From Dichetophora obliterata (taxonomy: Eukaryota > Arthropoda > Insecta > Diptera > Sciomyzidae): 64,000 bases of DNA. The translations under genes were made by a program, and so were the position numbers. Below the pieces are notes generated by a model. It saw nothing but the letters and a program-made list of their open reading frames with translations, made no database searches and was not told the DNA's origin. Within the stretch, counting starts at the first letter, position 1; every line of letters starts with the position of its first letter. Shown here in pieces: positions 47,190 through 57,809 of the stretch. The stretch lies in NCBI GenBank assembly GCA_963920525.1, contig OY986439.1, positions 17,200,319 through 17,264,318 of the forward strand. The letters run 5' to 3'.

Positions 47190-47302
47190 GTTATTACATC
47201 TTACTGTTTAACTTTCTTGTACTATAAAAGTTTGTTTATATTGCACTTATGCTTGCTTCTTTAAAATAAATAAATAAAATAAAAAAATAAATAAATAAAT
47301 AG
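47190..47302 (+). repeat. Plus-strand 3'-end fragment of non-LTR family A
   Basis: TTGTACTATAAAAG...TTGCACTTATG...CTTTAAAATAAATAAATAAA matches the 3' end of the minus-strand element at 44101 (GTACTATAAAAGAG...GTACTTATG... plus tail). It abuts the truncated 5' end of that element in opposite orientation. Confidence 0.6.
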
Positions 47303-48697
47303 TTGATTTTTTGTAAAAAATCTTTATTTTTATCCGAAAATAGTTATGATATTCTGCCGCTGCACTTTTTTTTTGGTTTAACCGTCAAACACATTCAATT
47401 TGTTTTTAAGAAAGAGATGTTCAGGTGCCAATTTGACCCTGCTGGTGTATCTGACCCCAAATAATTTTCCATGAAAAAGTATTTTAGAGAAATGTTGTTC
47501 ATATGGTTTGGTCAGAAAAGAGAAAACATAGAAATTTTTAAAACCCAATTTATTCATTCATTTGAACTGCAGCATTTTTGTAACATTTTGATTTATTTGT
47601 GATATGTCATAGTCTTGATTTTGTCACAAGCAACAATTTGTGATAAACGACTTTTGAGTTTTGTGCAAAAATATTTGCATGCTGGGTGGTTTTCCACTCA
47701 CCAACATGCATTGACAATGCAGCATTTTTTTGCTTCTTGCAGTCTTCTTGTTCTTCTCTTCATCGTATTCAACTTCATCTTGTCGCTTATCTTAATATAT
47801 GCAATGTTTTAAGTTTTATTAGCAGCAGAAGAAGAAGATCCAACAAAAAACCAACCAACTCCACAAGAAGCAAATTTGAATTGCATGTTGCAAAAACTTT
47901 ATCGCAGCATCATTAATTGTTGCAGCCACATAATTTAAGTTGCACATAAAAATTAAGACGATATAAAATCAGCATAAATAACCAAAGATAGTAGAAGCAA
48001 GAGAGACAGCGATAGAAGACAAAAACAAAGTCGCTACAGTCGGTAGAGAGCGACAAAAAGACATCGATACAATATAATAAAGTGTGATAAAAAGTGTGCA
48101 AGACTGGCAAGTGTGGCAAATTTACAGCAACAACGTATATTGAAATGCAAGAATTTTAGCAAAAAGTTGCAAAAGAAAAGCAGCAGCAACTTCATCTGAG
48201 CAACAGCAACGTCTGTAACAAAGGGCGTCTAAAACCACATTTAAATGTCTTTTTGTGTTGGTGATAACTTGTGTGGTTTAATGTGTGTATACGTGTGTAT
48301 TTTTAGTGCATATGTTACATTTTCTGTTTGAAAATCATAAATTTAGCAAATATTTAGTTGTCAAGAATGTGCAGAGAAGGCTGAATGAAACTGCACAGAC
48401 TAAGTCGAGCTTATGTACGGAGGCAAAATGGTCCATAGCTCGCAGCATTGATTATAGAGAAAAACTTTGTCTAAAAACCACATTTGTTAAATTCTGTTTA
48501 TTCTTTGAACTATGAATTAAAATCGTTGACCACAATCAACAAATTTACAGAATTTATTTATCAATATACCTAAATATACAAAAATTCGGTTTTTCCTATA
48601 TTTGTTTGTTGAGTTTAAGTAAATATGGTATATATGTATACTTTAAACTGACTGAAAAAGTTTCTTTCATATTTGTAATGTTTGTTTTTTCTTAGTA
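47303..48697. other. Gene-free stretch
   Basis: No gene supported. Contains AGCAGCAGAAGAAGAAG near 47820-47840 and several CAGCAAC/AACAGCAAC words around 48120-48215. Open frames at 47615-47916 and 48285-48515 have no domain and sit in low-complexity sequence. Confidence 0.4.
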
Positions 48698-49204
48698 CAC
48701 GGTTAAAAATCTTGGAATATATTTTAATATAAGCAAAGTATTACAAAGACAATTAATAAAAAAAGTATTAAATTTAGTACTCTTCAATTGATTACAACAT
48801 TTTTAAATATATTTTGTTTTAAATTTTAATACAGTTCAAATATTACAACGATATTTTATACCCTTGGAATTAATTCGATACTATTGTAATATTATATTTC
48901 AATATTAATACATGCTGTATTATATTTCAATATAATTTTGTATTAAATGTTAATACATTTAAAATATTACAACGATATTTTATACCATTTGTAATCAATT
49001 TGATATTTTGTTAACTCTAATACCTAGTTTTTTATACAAAATCAGTATTAAAAATTAATACAAACATAGCATTAAATTTCAATACTTCTTTTTATTAAAA
49101 TTGAATTTTAATATTTGGCCAGTATTTTATTTAAATACAATTTTGGTGTGGTCATATATGTAAGCCCAAAAGTATTAAAATTTATTCCAAGATTTCTAAC
49201 TGTG
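48698..49204. mobile_element. TA-flanked MITE of 507 bp
   Basis: Left end TA then CACGGTTAAAAATCTTGG; right end inverse CACAGTTAGAAATCTTGG then TA. Inverted repeats continue through AATA(T/A)ATTTTAATA, about 33 bp with few mismatches. TATTACAACGATATTTTATA occurs twice inside (about 48841 and 48966), showing an internal direct duplication of about 125 bp. Mariner-like by target; no transposase. It lies 159 bp downstream of the donor side of no exon but just inside the intron after 49363 in transcribed direction. Confidence 0.85.
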
Positions 49205-49362
49205 TAGTTTTTCTTGTTTTATTCGTTTCCATGACCAATATAGTTACCACATCCAATTTAAACCCACCACCTTTGCTTATGATTCCGATAATAAAAGCTA
49301 TGTAATTGTTTTTAAGAAAACAAAAAAATAAATTGATGATGGTGCACACATACTTTACTCAC

Positions 49363-49614
49363 CAAGTACCACTGTTCCTTGAACAAAGGATCGGGGAATA
49401 TGTTGTGAGGACTGGCATCGCGGTATTGAATGCGTGGCGCACGTGGAACAATTGAACGATATGCATTAGTTGGATAGGAAAGACGTGTTGAGGGTCCGTT
49501 AGTGAAACCACCAGCGGGACGTACTACATCGTACGGGCTGTAACCAGGTAGGCCAGTATAGGAGCCATCGCGCTTGAAACGCAACTTTTCATGTTGTTGT
49601 TGCATCCATCGGAC
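49363..49614 (-). CDS. Fur2: Furin-like protease 2 exon: autocleavage site and linker to catalytic domain
   Basis: This 84-codon, phase-0 exon begins VRWMQQQHEKLRFKRDG and ends FPDPLFKEQWYL. RFKR|D near codons 12-15 is an R-X-K-R site, the primary autoproteolytic site where furins separate propeptide from mature enzyme; human furin has RTKR|D at the equivalent place. About 55 residues of Pro/Tyr/Arg-rich linker follow (GLPGYSPYDVV, then YRDASPHNIFPDPL) before the conserved QWYL that opens the mature protease. Human furin has a much shorter linker; a long one is what I recall for fly Fur2. Splice sites are TTGCAG|GTCCGA (acceptor, with a pyrimidine-rich run upstream) and TACTTG|GTGAGT (donor). 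Intron phases match both neighbours. A non-LTR element begins only about 60 bp upstream of the acceptor. Confidence 0.93.
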
Positions 49615-49674
49615 CTGCAAAGATAAGTAAAAGGGTACAAAAGTTAGAGTGAGAGATAAAAAAAGATATTGTAT

Positions 49675-52600
49675 ATTAAAAAAGTATGTGTGGCTTGGAT
49701 TAGTATTGATATAAGTGATAACTTTTGTTACATTGCAGGATATAGGCTTTATAGGAATAATCGATCAGATAAAAAGGGTGGGGGAGTTGTTATATATTGT
49801 AAAAATTGTCTTAATGCTAATATTGTCAGTCGGTCTAGTGGATCAGGAATTACAATTCAATAAAAAACTACAATAAAATTCTCGTTTCGTGTGTGTATAA
49901 TCCTAATAAATTTTATTCTATTGAGAATTTGTTTTCTGTGTTATCAAATAATATTCTTGGCCATGACTGATGAAGTTTCGAAACAAACACTGCATGATAA
50001 TATATCTTCGTTAGGCTTGTCTCTTGTTAATGATTCTGTGCCTAGTCGTTTTAGCAACAACACCACTCCCAGTCTACTTGACTGCTTCATTGTGTCTGAC
50101 CCCTCTGTTGTCTCACTTTTTGATCAATTGTACTTTGTCTCTGATCATGACTTGATCTTTTGCACGATGAATGTCAACTTAACTCGTTTAGTTAACCCAA
50201 ATACTTATTCTTACAGTGATTTTAAAAACATAAATTGTCCGTCTCTCTTCCGTGATTTGTCTTTGATATCGTTTAATAATTGTTGGCTTCACCACAATAT
50301 TAACGACAAGCTGAGTTCTCTCATTAAACCCATTAGGTTTCTGATGACAAACATGTCCCTGTACGTACTTGTAGTATTAGAAATAGGATTTCTCAGTATG
50401 TCCTATCAGCTATGAAAAAAAGAAACAAGTTTCGTAAAATTTGGCGACTAAATCCTTTCCCAGTTAACGGGGAAGCTTACTGAATGCCAAAAAAATGAAG
50501 CTGTGCTTTTAACTAGATAGGCTAAAACTCGTTTTTACTCTAATAAAGTTAAGCTGTCTATTCCAAACAAAACGATTTAGAATAACATCAGAAACCTTGG
50601 GGCCAGCTAGATCCTAAAATTCTGAATTGTTTTTTTGTTGATAATGATGCTACTGCTTTTAGTAATACTTTGCCAGTTTATAGTAATATCATGCACCTTT
50701 TAAATTTTAGTTTAGTTTAGTTTAGTTTAGTTTATCCAGTCTATGGATCATTCAATTCCTTACAGACTAGAGAAAATAACAATTAAGTTTCAATTAATGA
50801 AATAATCATAATAAAAAAAAAATAAAACACAAAATTAAGCATAATAAAATAATAAAACACAAAATTAAGCATAAATTATAATAAAACAAACTAGAAACAA
50901 AATTTTTAAAAGATGATTTCGACATTGAAAAATGAAACAAGTACCTAGATGATAATTAATTATATAAACATAAAGATCTTGTTATAGGCCCATTTAAGGC
51001 AAAATTCGTTCGATGGATTTTAATGAAAAATAGCTTAAAATAACGCAACTGCCTTGGTGGTATATTGAAATGAATCAAACTCAAAAGCATAGGGTCATCA
51101 ATATTACTGCTTATTATATCATAGATGAAAATTAAAGAAGTTATTTTCCTCCTGATTTCGAGCGTCTTTAAGCCCATCAGTAGACATCGCACATGATAAG
51201 AGGGTAAGTCAAATCTAAAGTTAGTGCAATAAAGCATATACTTTGTAGCGATTTTGTGAACTTTTTCAAGCCTCAACGAATGAATTGTAGCTGAAGGGTT
51301 CCAAATTAAAGAAGCATATTCTAATTTTGATCTGCCTAGAGAACAGTAGAGTGCTTTAAATGTATATGGATCTTTAAATTCTTGACTAATCCTACGATTA
51401 AACCCAAGCAGGGAAAAAACTTTAGGCAACAAGAAGTTTAAGTGCTCTACAAAGGTAAATTTGGAATCAAAGATGACGCCCAGGTACCGAATTGTACTTA
51501 CTCTTTAAAGGGGTATATCGGAAATGGAATAAGAAGTCATGATAATATTTCTATTTTTACTAAAAGTTGAATGGTAGCATTTACTTATGTTCAGAGGTAA
51601 CCCATTGCGGATACTCCATTCAAAGACATTGTCCTGATCTGCTTGCAGTAAGGCCGAGTCACCAAAGGAGATAATTTTCGCAATAAATTTGAGATCATCA
51701 GCAAAAAGAAGATAATTTGCAAAAAGAAAACTTTGTGTTATATCATTAATATAAAGCACAAAAAACAAAGGTCCTAAAATACTACCCTGAGGGACACCAG
51801 AGAATGCTGGATAGAAATATGAATGCGTATTATCAATCGAGACAAAACAAACTCCTCCACTAAGATAAGACGCTATCCATTTCAGAAAAATCGAATGGGA
51901 ACCCAATTTACTTAGTTTAGCCACGAGAACCTTATGGGAGACTTTATCGAAAGCTTTTGAAAAATCCGTGTAAAGCGCATCAATTTGAAAGCCAGATTCA
52001 AAAGCAGAGATACAGTAATTAGAAAAGAGGGAAAGATTAGTAACAGTGGACTTTTCGGCTACAAACCCATGCTGCTCAGGACAGATACAAAGCTTTTTCT
52101 CCAGTAGTTGAATTTGATGTAGATAATTGTGTGTCACAAATGAAGTCGAATGCTATGGGTACTGATGGTATTCCTATCAAACTTATTGAAATCTTACTGC
52201 CCCATATTACAAGCCCTCTAACTAATATTATTAATTCCTGTTTTCTGTTGTCCTTGTTTCCTGACATGTGTAAAGTTGCAATTGTTCTTCCGGCTGCTAA
52301 AAAGCAAAACCCTTCTTGTCCCAATGATCTTAGGCCAATAAGTATATTGTTAAACTTAGCGAAAATTTGTGAGAAACTTATTGCTCAACAAATAACACAC
52401 CATTTAGTTGATAAAAAGTTGTTATCTCCATTTCAATCTGGATTTCGTGCTGGTCATAGTTGTTCGTCACCAGTTGTTAAGATTATTGATGATAAACGGC
52501 CAGTTTATGATGCTGGTTCCATGACACTTCTGTGTTTTTTATATTTTTCAAAAGCATTTGATAAAGTAAGTCATCAACTTTTGTATTATAAGCTTAAGTC

Positions 52601-53210
52601 ATTGTTTAGTTTCTGTGATAGTGCTGTCAATTTATTGTCTAGCTACTTGTATAATAGGTCTCAAAAAGTAAAAGTTGGCCAACTATTGTCAGGGTACAAA
52701 CCTGTCTTAAGTGGTACTCCTCAAGGTTCTTTACTTGATCCCCTTCCGTTCTCAATGTTCCTAAATAATATTTTCTCTGTCTGTAAACGTGCTTGTGTTC
52801 ACGCATATGCTGATGATGTTCAGCTTTATCTATCACGAAGAACTGGCCTTATTGATGAGCTTGGTTGTAGATTGAATGAAGACCTAAGAAATATTATTGA
52901 GTGGGCTAGTAGGAATTGTCTTCAATTTAACTCGTCCAAATTCTATGTTCTTCCTGTTTGTAAGGTTGAGTCTTGTCTAAATGATATCCCTGATTTTATT
53001 GGATCAACTAAGCTTAATGTAGTGTTGAAAATTGTGAATCTTGGCTTTCATTTAAATTCTTCTCTGTCCAGTGTTGACCATGTTAACAGTGTAGTAGAAA
53101 AAGTTTATTATGTCTTACGTAACCTTAGAATGTCTGCCAGTGTAACTCCAGTCGATATTAGGCGCAAGTAAGTAATTCAACTTATTTTGTCTCGCAGATG
53201 TAGGTTATCA
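49675..53210 (+). pseudogene. Non-LTR retrotransposon (family A), plus strand, split by an antisense insertion
   Basis: The 5'-truncated endonuclease begins near 49690 (DISDNFCYIAGYRLYRN, then SDKKGGGVVIYCKN). After frame changes, 49960-50415 carries LLDCFIVSDPSVVSLFDQLY, FVSDHDLIF and NCWLHHNINDKL. Decayed linker follows to VDNDATAFSNTLPVY, LLNF near 50700. There the coding order is cut by a minus-strand element and resumes at about 52100 (VVEFDVDNCVSQMKSNAM). The RT frame reads to 53171: NDLRPISILLNLAK, FQSGFRAGHSCSSPV, LYFSKAFDKVSH, LSGTPQGSLLDPLPF (usual PQGSxLGPLLF altered), HAYADDVQLYLSR, LRNLRMSAS. The 3' end is missing. About 60 bp separate its start from a Fur2 splice acceptor. Confidence 0.88.
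50702..52098 (-). pseudogene. Jockey-superfamily non-LTR element nested antisense in family A element
   Basis: The minus strand begins inside the RT fingers (EQHGFVAEKSTVTNLSLF) and continues IDALYTDFSKAFDKVSHKVL, AFSGVPQGSILGPLFFVLYI and NYLLFADDLKFIA (catalytic FADD), then NGLPLNISKCYHSTF to about 51505. After a stop in RVSTIRYLGVIFDSKF, the C-terminal frame 51432-50956 gives SKLEYASLIWNPSATIHSLR and LPSYHVRCLLMGLKTLEIRR. A (CTAAA)n tail (50706-50730 on the plus strand as AGTTT repeats) is its 3' end. It is 5'-truncated near 52098. It interrupts the plus-strand element between its LLNF and VVEF codons. Related in style to the element at 13155-15153. Confidence 0.88.
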
Positions 53211-53356
53211 AATCAAGGTTAAAGGGTTGAATTCGTGTCAACATGGAGTAATTTTTAAAAAATTTTTTTTTATTATCGAAATATTAATAAATACATAATA
53301 AAAAAAATTGGATATTAAAATATAAAATTGGTTCCTTTTTATTGACCGTCAAAAGA

Positions 53357-53682
53357 GGCCCAAAATTCCTATGCAGGAAATCTTGACTTTGGATAGTCTA
53401 GAACAAAAAAAAAGAAAGAAATTTGGTAAGAGTTGAAACACATAATTTTGGGACGACATCGAGTTTTTAAAAAAAAAATTCTTAGAAACCAAATGGCGGC
53501 TGGGCAAAGTTAACATTAAAAAAAGACCTATAATTTCAGGACAAAAGTTTTTAAGAACTTTTTTTAAAAAAAAACTCGAAGTCATCCCGAAATTATATGT
53601 TTCAACTCTTACCAAATATCTTTTTTATTTGTTTCAGATTATCCAAAGTCAAGATATCCTGCTCAAAAAATTGGGACTTAGT
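53357..53682. repeat. Hairpin-forming inverted repeat, about 130-bp arms
   Basis: CCCAAAATTCCTATGCAGGA...TTGACTTTGGATAGTCTAG on the left is mirrored by CTAGACTATCC-like ATTATCCAAAGTCAAGATAT, then CTCAAAAAATTGGG on the right. Inner shared words are GGTAAGAGTTGAAAC / GTTTCAACTCTTACC and ACGACATCGAGTTTTT / AAAAACTCGAAGTCATC. Likely a palindromic MITE; no target duplication was found. Confidence 0.8.
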
Positions 53683-53722
53683 TTTCTTCAGCGACTCAGT
53701 TACGCCTCTGTCATAAGGAAAT

Positions 53723-55982
53723 CAGTGGCTCGTTCCTGTAACTCGTAGCGATCGTAGTTACCGACTCATATTACCGATTTGACGTCACTCTGACGTCATT
53801 CTCACTTGCAATGTTTCTGTACGAATCTGAATCGCTTTCTGTTCGATTCGTTCATTCCAAATCGATTAGGTGTCACATGTTCCGATTTTATTTCATTTCA
53901 AACCTTTTGAAAAAGTGTTTATGTACGTAAAGTGAATCGATAAAAATGTGTCACTTTTATCACTGGCTTTCTGGCAAGTGAGAATTCTACCGATTTATCT
54001 AATGACAGTAATGTTGTGTATTATTAGGTTATAAGTATTCGAAATATACCTTTAAAAATGGTTACTTTCATATAAGTCGAATTTTTTCTGATTGAAATAT
54101 TTTGTTATTCTTAAAAAGTTTTAGTTTTAAAGGTAATACAACTTATAAATAATACCTACTTACCAGAGAACTGCACAAGCCTACTTGAAACTCTATTTCA
54201 AGTACTTGCTTAAAATACAAGTTAAAGCTAGCTTGAGCTTGTTAATTTTGAATCAAGTATAGCTTGTAATTGAATATAAATAAGCCCACGACAGCTAGCG
54301 ACTTGCAAATATTTTCAGTTTACAAGCGAACGGCACGAAGTTTCAAGTAAAGGAAAGCTTGAAAGTAAAGTAAAGGAAAGCTTGATGCCTTCGGCAAAAA
54401 GCTTGAAAAGCTTAAAATTGAAAGCGTATCCAATTAAAGCAAGTGTCCAAAAAATTCAATGAGCTTGTTTAGAGAGAGCTTAAGCGTAATAGGACTTTTA
54501 ATGATTCTGTGGACTCAGTGGTTGGAAGTTTTAGGGGTAACTTATTTCGCAGATGATGTCAAACTTTAAAATTTAAGACGGCGGATAGAGTTGCCACCTT
54601 TTTTTATTTTTGCGAATTCTTGTAATTTTGAAATTCTGACAACGGATTTGATTTCGAATATAATGTCACAGTCTTAAAATTTAAGATGGAGGTTAGGGTT
54701 GCCACATAAATTTTTACCACAGTATTGCCACCTAATAATATGTATTTTTAAAGGTTTAATACATCATTTATCAGTGTTAAAAGGTTGTTGATTTCGAATC
54801 TAAAGTCAGAATTTAAAAAATCAAAATGGTGGATAGGGCTGCCACCTTAATTTTTGTAGTTTTATGAATTCGGGGCTGGCAAAAAAAATGGTACACCAAA
54901 AATGGGTCGCTGAATCCGAATCCGTTATCAGAATTTCCAAATTATAAAATGTTGAAAAAATAGGGTTGCCACCTAATAATATGTATTTTTAAGAGTTTTA
55001 AACATGGTTTTGTCAGTGTTAAGGGGTCGCTGATTTCGAATCTATGTCAGAATTTTAAAATTCAAGATGATGGATAGGGTTGCCACCTTAATTTTTTGTA
55101 GTTTTATGAACCCGGGGCTGGCAAAAAAAAATGGTATACCAAAAATGGGTCGCTGAATCCGAATCCGTTTTCAAAATTTCCAATTTATGAAATTTTGAAA
55201 TAGGGTTGACACCTAATATTATGGCAATAACAACAGAAAAAAAGTTACACGAACTCCGCATAATAAATGAAACGAACAACGAAGCAAACGATCGTCAGTC
55301 GCATAGAGTCGAAACCAAAGTTGAAAAGTAGAAAACTTGACTTTTTCCACCAACTCATATGGGGTAGACACAAAATAGAATTACGTCAGACATATGATTC
55401 GTTTTTCAGAAGCCAGTTCAGAAAACATAAATCAAGTTCCTACATATCAACTTAAAGCTTGATATTTTTTCAAGTAGCTTGATTTTCAATTTACTTGTTG
55501 CAGATCTCTGCTACTTACATAAAAGTTAATAATTTTAGCAAAACAGTATTTGTTTGAGCTATGAAAAAGTAACCGGTTGCATATATTTGCTAAGTTTTTG
55601 CAGCACAGCACTAAGTGTAAAATTATTTACATTATTTGCAACCGCTTAATGGTTTTAATACACATCATTATAACATAATTAATTTTCTTAAACTGCAAAT
55701 ATTTGCTTTTTATTAACAAGACAAGCACCTATTTGTTATAAAGTAAAAAAAAATAATATATAATACTAAAATAATATATTCGAGTAAATAGCTGCTTGTC
55801 ATTTGACTCAATTTCGCAACTTTCCTTCTCGATTTGTGTTCTTTTTCATCACGGTCCGAGTTTTTACCGATTTAAACGTACAAAAACATTGGTTGTCACG
55901 AAATCGGTAACTAGGGTTCGATAACGGCTGACGTCACACAAATCAGTAACTTGCCGATTTTTTTTACAGGAACGAGCTACAG
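53723..55982. mobile_element. Inverted-repeat element hosting a hAT MITE
   Basis: Left CAGTGGCTCGTTCCTGTAA and right inverse (CTGTAGCTCGTTCCTGTAA) match over about 17 bp, followed by shared subterminal words TTACCGA / TCGGTAA and GACGTCA on both sides. Without the 1.35-kb hAT insert it is about 0.9 kb. Flanks show no convincing target duplication, so limits are tentative. Confidence 0.5.
54164..55510. mobile_element. hAT-type MITE with perfect 8-bp target duplication CTACTTAC
   Basis: CTACTTAC stands at 54156-54163 and 55511-55518. Termini CAGAGAACTGCACAAGCC and GTTGCAGATCTCTG (inverse CAGAGATCTGCAAC) fit hAT ends. The interior has AAGCTTGA-rich subterminal sequence, then at least three decayed direct repeats of about 230 bp with GATTTCGAATCT, GGATAGGGTTGCCACCT and GGGTCGCTGA. 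Same family as 23655-26937. Non-coding; the frame at 55267-55455 lies in subterminal repeats. Confidence 0.92.
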
Positions 55983-56201
55983 GTCACAAAAAATATAAAA
56001 AAATGTTTCTTTAAATTTAATAAAAATGTTTAAAAATAAAAAAGTTTCATTCAAATATCTCTATCCGTTATTTCACAATCCGTCCTTAAAAATTAGCTAA
56101 AATTTTTTTAAAAAAATAGGTAAGACCTCGCTTATATCAAATTTTGATTTATCTTAAGAAAAATCTGTAGTGATTCTAATGATTTGGCCAGGGACTTTAT
56201 A

Positions 56202-56861
56202 CAGTGAAACATACCTAACTCGAAGTGTCAAGGGACCAGAATTTAACTTCGAGTTACAGAAATTTTGAGTTATAGAATAAAATATTAAAAAAATAATTTA
56301 ATTTTTGTCTGCAAATTTATTTCTTTCGAAAATTGTTGACTGTGGAATATCTTCAACTTCATCATCATTTATAACTTTCATACAGTCATTAAGTCAATAA
56401 GCATCATCTTCTTGAATACTGTAAAATGATCCACACTTACCTTATAAACTCAAAAAATCTCTTTACTTACACAAAACATATGCCAACAAAATGCACACAG
56501 CACAAGAGACAATAACTTTTATATCTTTCGACGCAAGCTAACAAAGATGCCATGGAAATTTTTTACATGAGGTCGCAGCGCGATGCTCCGACGAAGTCAA
56601 TTCTTCGAATTGCAATACACACAGAAATATTGAAGCTGTTCTAAGTGAGAGAAATTCGAGTTATGGAGATGAATATGCATGAAAGTCTTTCCAATACAAA
56701 TTAGGTTTCGGTTCGAATTGAAGAAAAATTCGATTTTGGGAAATTCGACTTATAGATATCGAAATATAAGGAAAATGTCTTGATAAAGCAAAAAGCACAA
56801 ATACTACTGCGAGTAATGGATAATTTCGACCTACGGAAGTTCGAGTTAGGGAGTTTCACTG
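56202..56861. mobile_element. pogo/Tc1-like MITE of 660 bp
   Basis: Left end TA then CAGTGAAACATACCTAACTC; right end inverse CAGTGAAACTCCCTAACTCG. Subterminal TTCGAGTTA / TTCGAATT words recur on both sides, as in pogo/Tigger elements whose ends read CAGTGAAAC...CTAACTCGAA. The right flank is CA, not TA, perhaps by mutation. No transposase frame remains. Confidence 0.75.
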
Positions 56862-57333
56862 CATGTGTTTAACCTGGTACAAATTAATTTAAAAATTTTT
56901 AAAAAAATTTTGGAATAAATTTTCTGTATTTTATTAATCTATTTTCGTTATCATTATTTGTAATCAGTTAATAAGAATTATACTGTTTTAAATGAAAATT
57001 TAGCGGGGCATAGTATTCAAACAACTCACTTCATATACTAAAAAATTTTTTGCTCCACACACAAGTGGCGATAATATCAACATCGCCGAGTGAGGCTTTT
57101 GTTGTTGCACATACGCTTGTTGAATAACAGCTTTGAAAAATTTGGTGTCATTCAACGGGAGTACAGCGGCCGAACTGCGGCCATACAACTTAATTTAGGC
57201 TTTGTACGGCTATTGTTTGACCCATTTTTCGGGCGCTGGGCTTTTAGGATTATTTTTAGGCCATCTTCGAACCTTTACGGCCCACGATCGACCGCTTATC
57301 GACTGCTGTTCGCCCGCTCATATTTTAACTCTG

Positions 57334-57388
57334 GTCCGAACGGTTTATGTTCTCAGGAAACTTTAGATGGCAATTTTTACTCTCTGAA
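57334..57388 (-). repeat. SINE body fragment
   Basis: TCCGAACGGTTTATGTTCTC...TGGCAATTTTTACTCTCTGA matches the middle of the SINE at 37105-37439 (TCCGAACGGCTTATGTTCTC...). Neither head nor tail is present. Confidence 0.75.
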
Positions 57389-57809
57389 AGAATATACTTC
57401 GCAGAATTAAAATAAATTATGTAATATGATTCACCGAAACGAACAATAATTTTTTTTTAAAAAAATTGGGAATTTATTTACTGAAGAAGTATTTACGATA
57501 CTAGGCAATTTGTTTGAAAGTGTTTTTAAAGTTTATTTGTTTAGGAAATCTCCAAGAGGAGCAGAAAAAGGTTACTTGATCAGAAATAATTATAGGTGTG
57601 AAAATTTAGTGGTGATTGTTGATAGCATCCATCCATTTAATAGAGCCTTTGGGGGTTGAAAAGTACCAAATCCCTTAAGAAAGTCAATTTTGTATGGTGG
57701 ACCCTTTAAGGGGTGGAGGTAGGGAGTTTATATATTTAGGAGAATTGTTAAGGAGAATAAATTAATGAGGGCTCTGCAAACACTTGAATTCTTTAGGGGC
57801 ATCGTGGTA

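Larger units (their letters stand above)
32076..49362 (-). other. Fur2 intron between autocleavage-site and catalytic-Asp exons (17.3 kb)
   Basis: Phase-0 intron with a GTGAGT donor at 49362 and a CACAG acceptor at 32076. It contains a GT repeat, a TTAA-flanked MITE, nested inverted-repeat elements, a SINE, a transposase pseudogene with long inverted repeats, two tandem repeat blocks, a hAT relic, an antisense non-LTR element and a TA MITE. No additional furin exon was seen. Confidence 0.85.
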
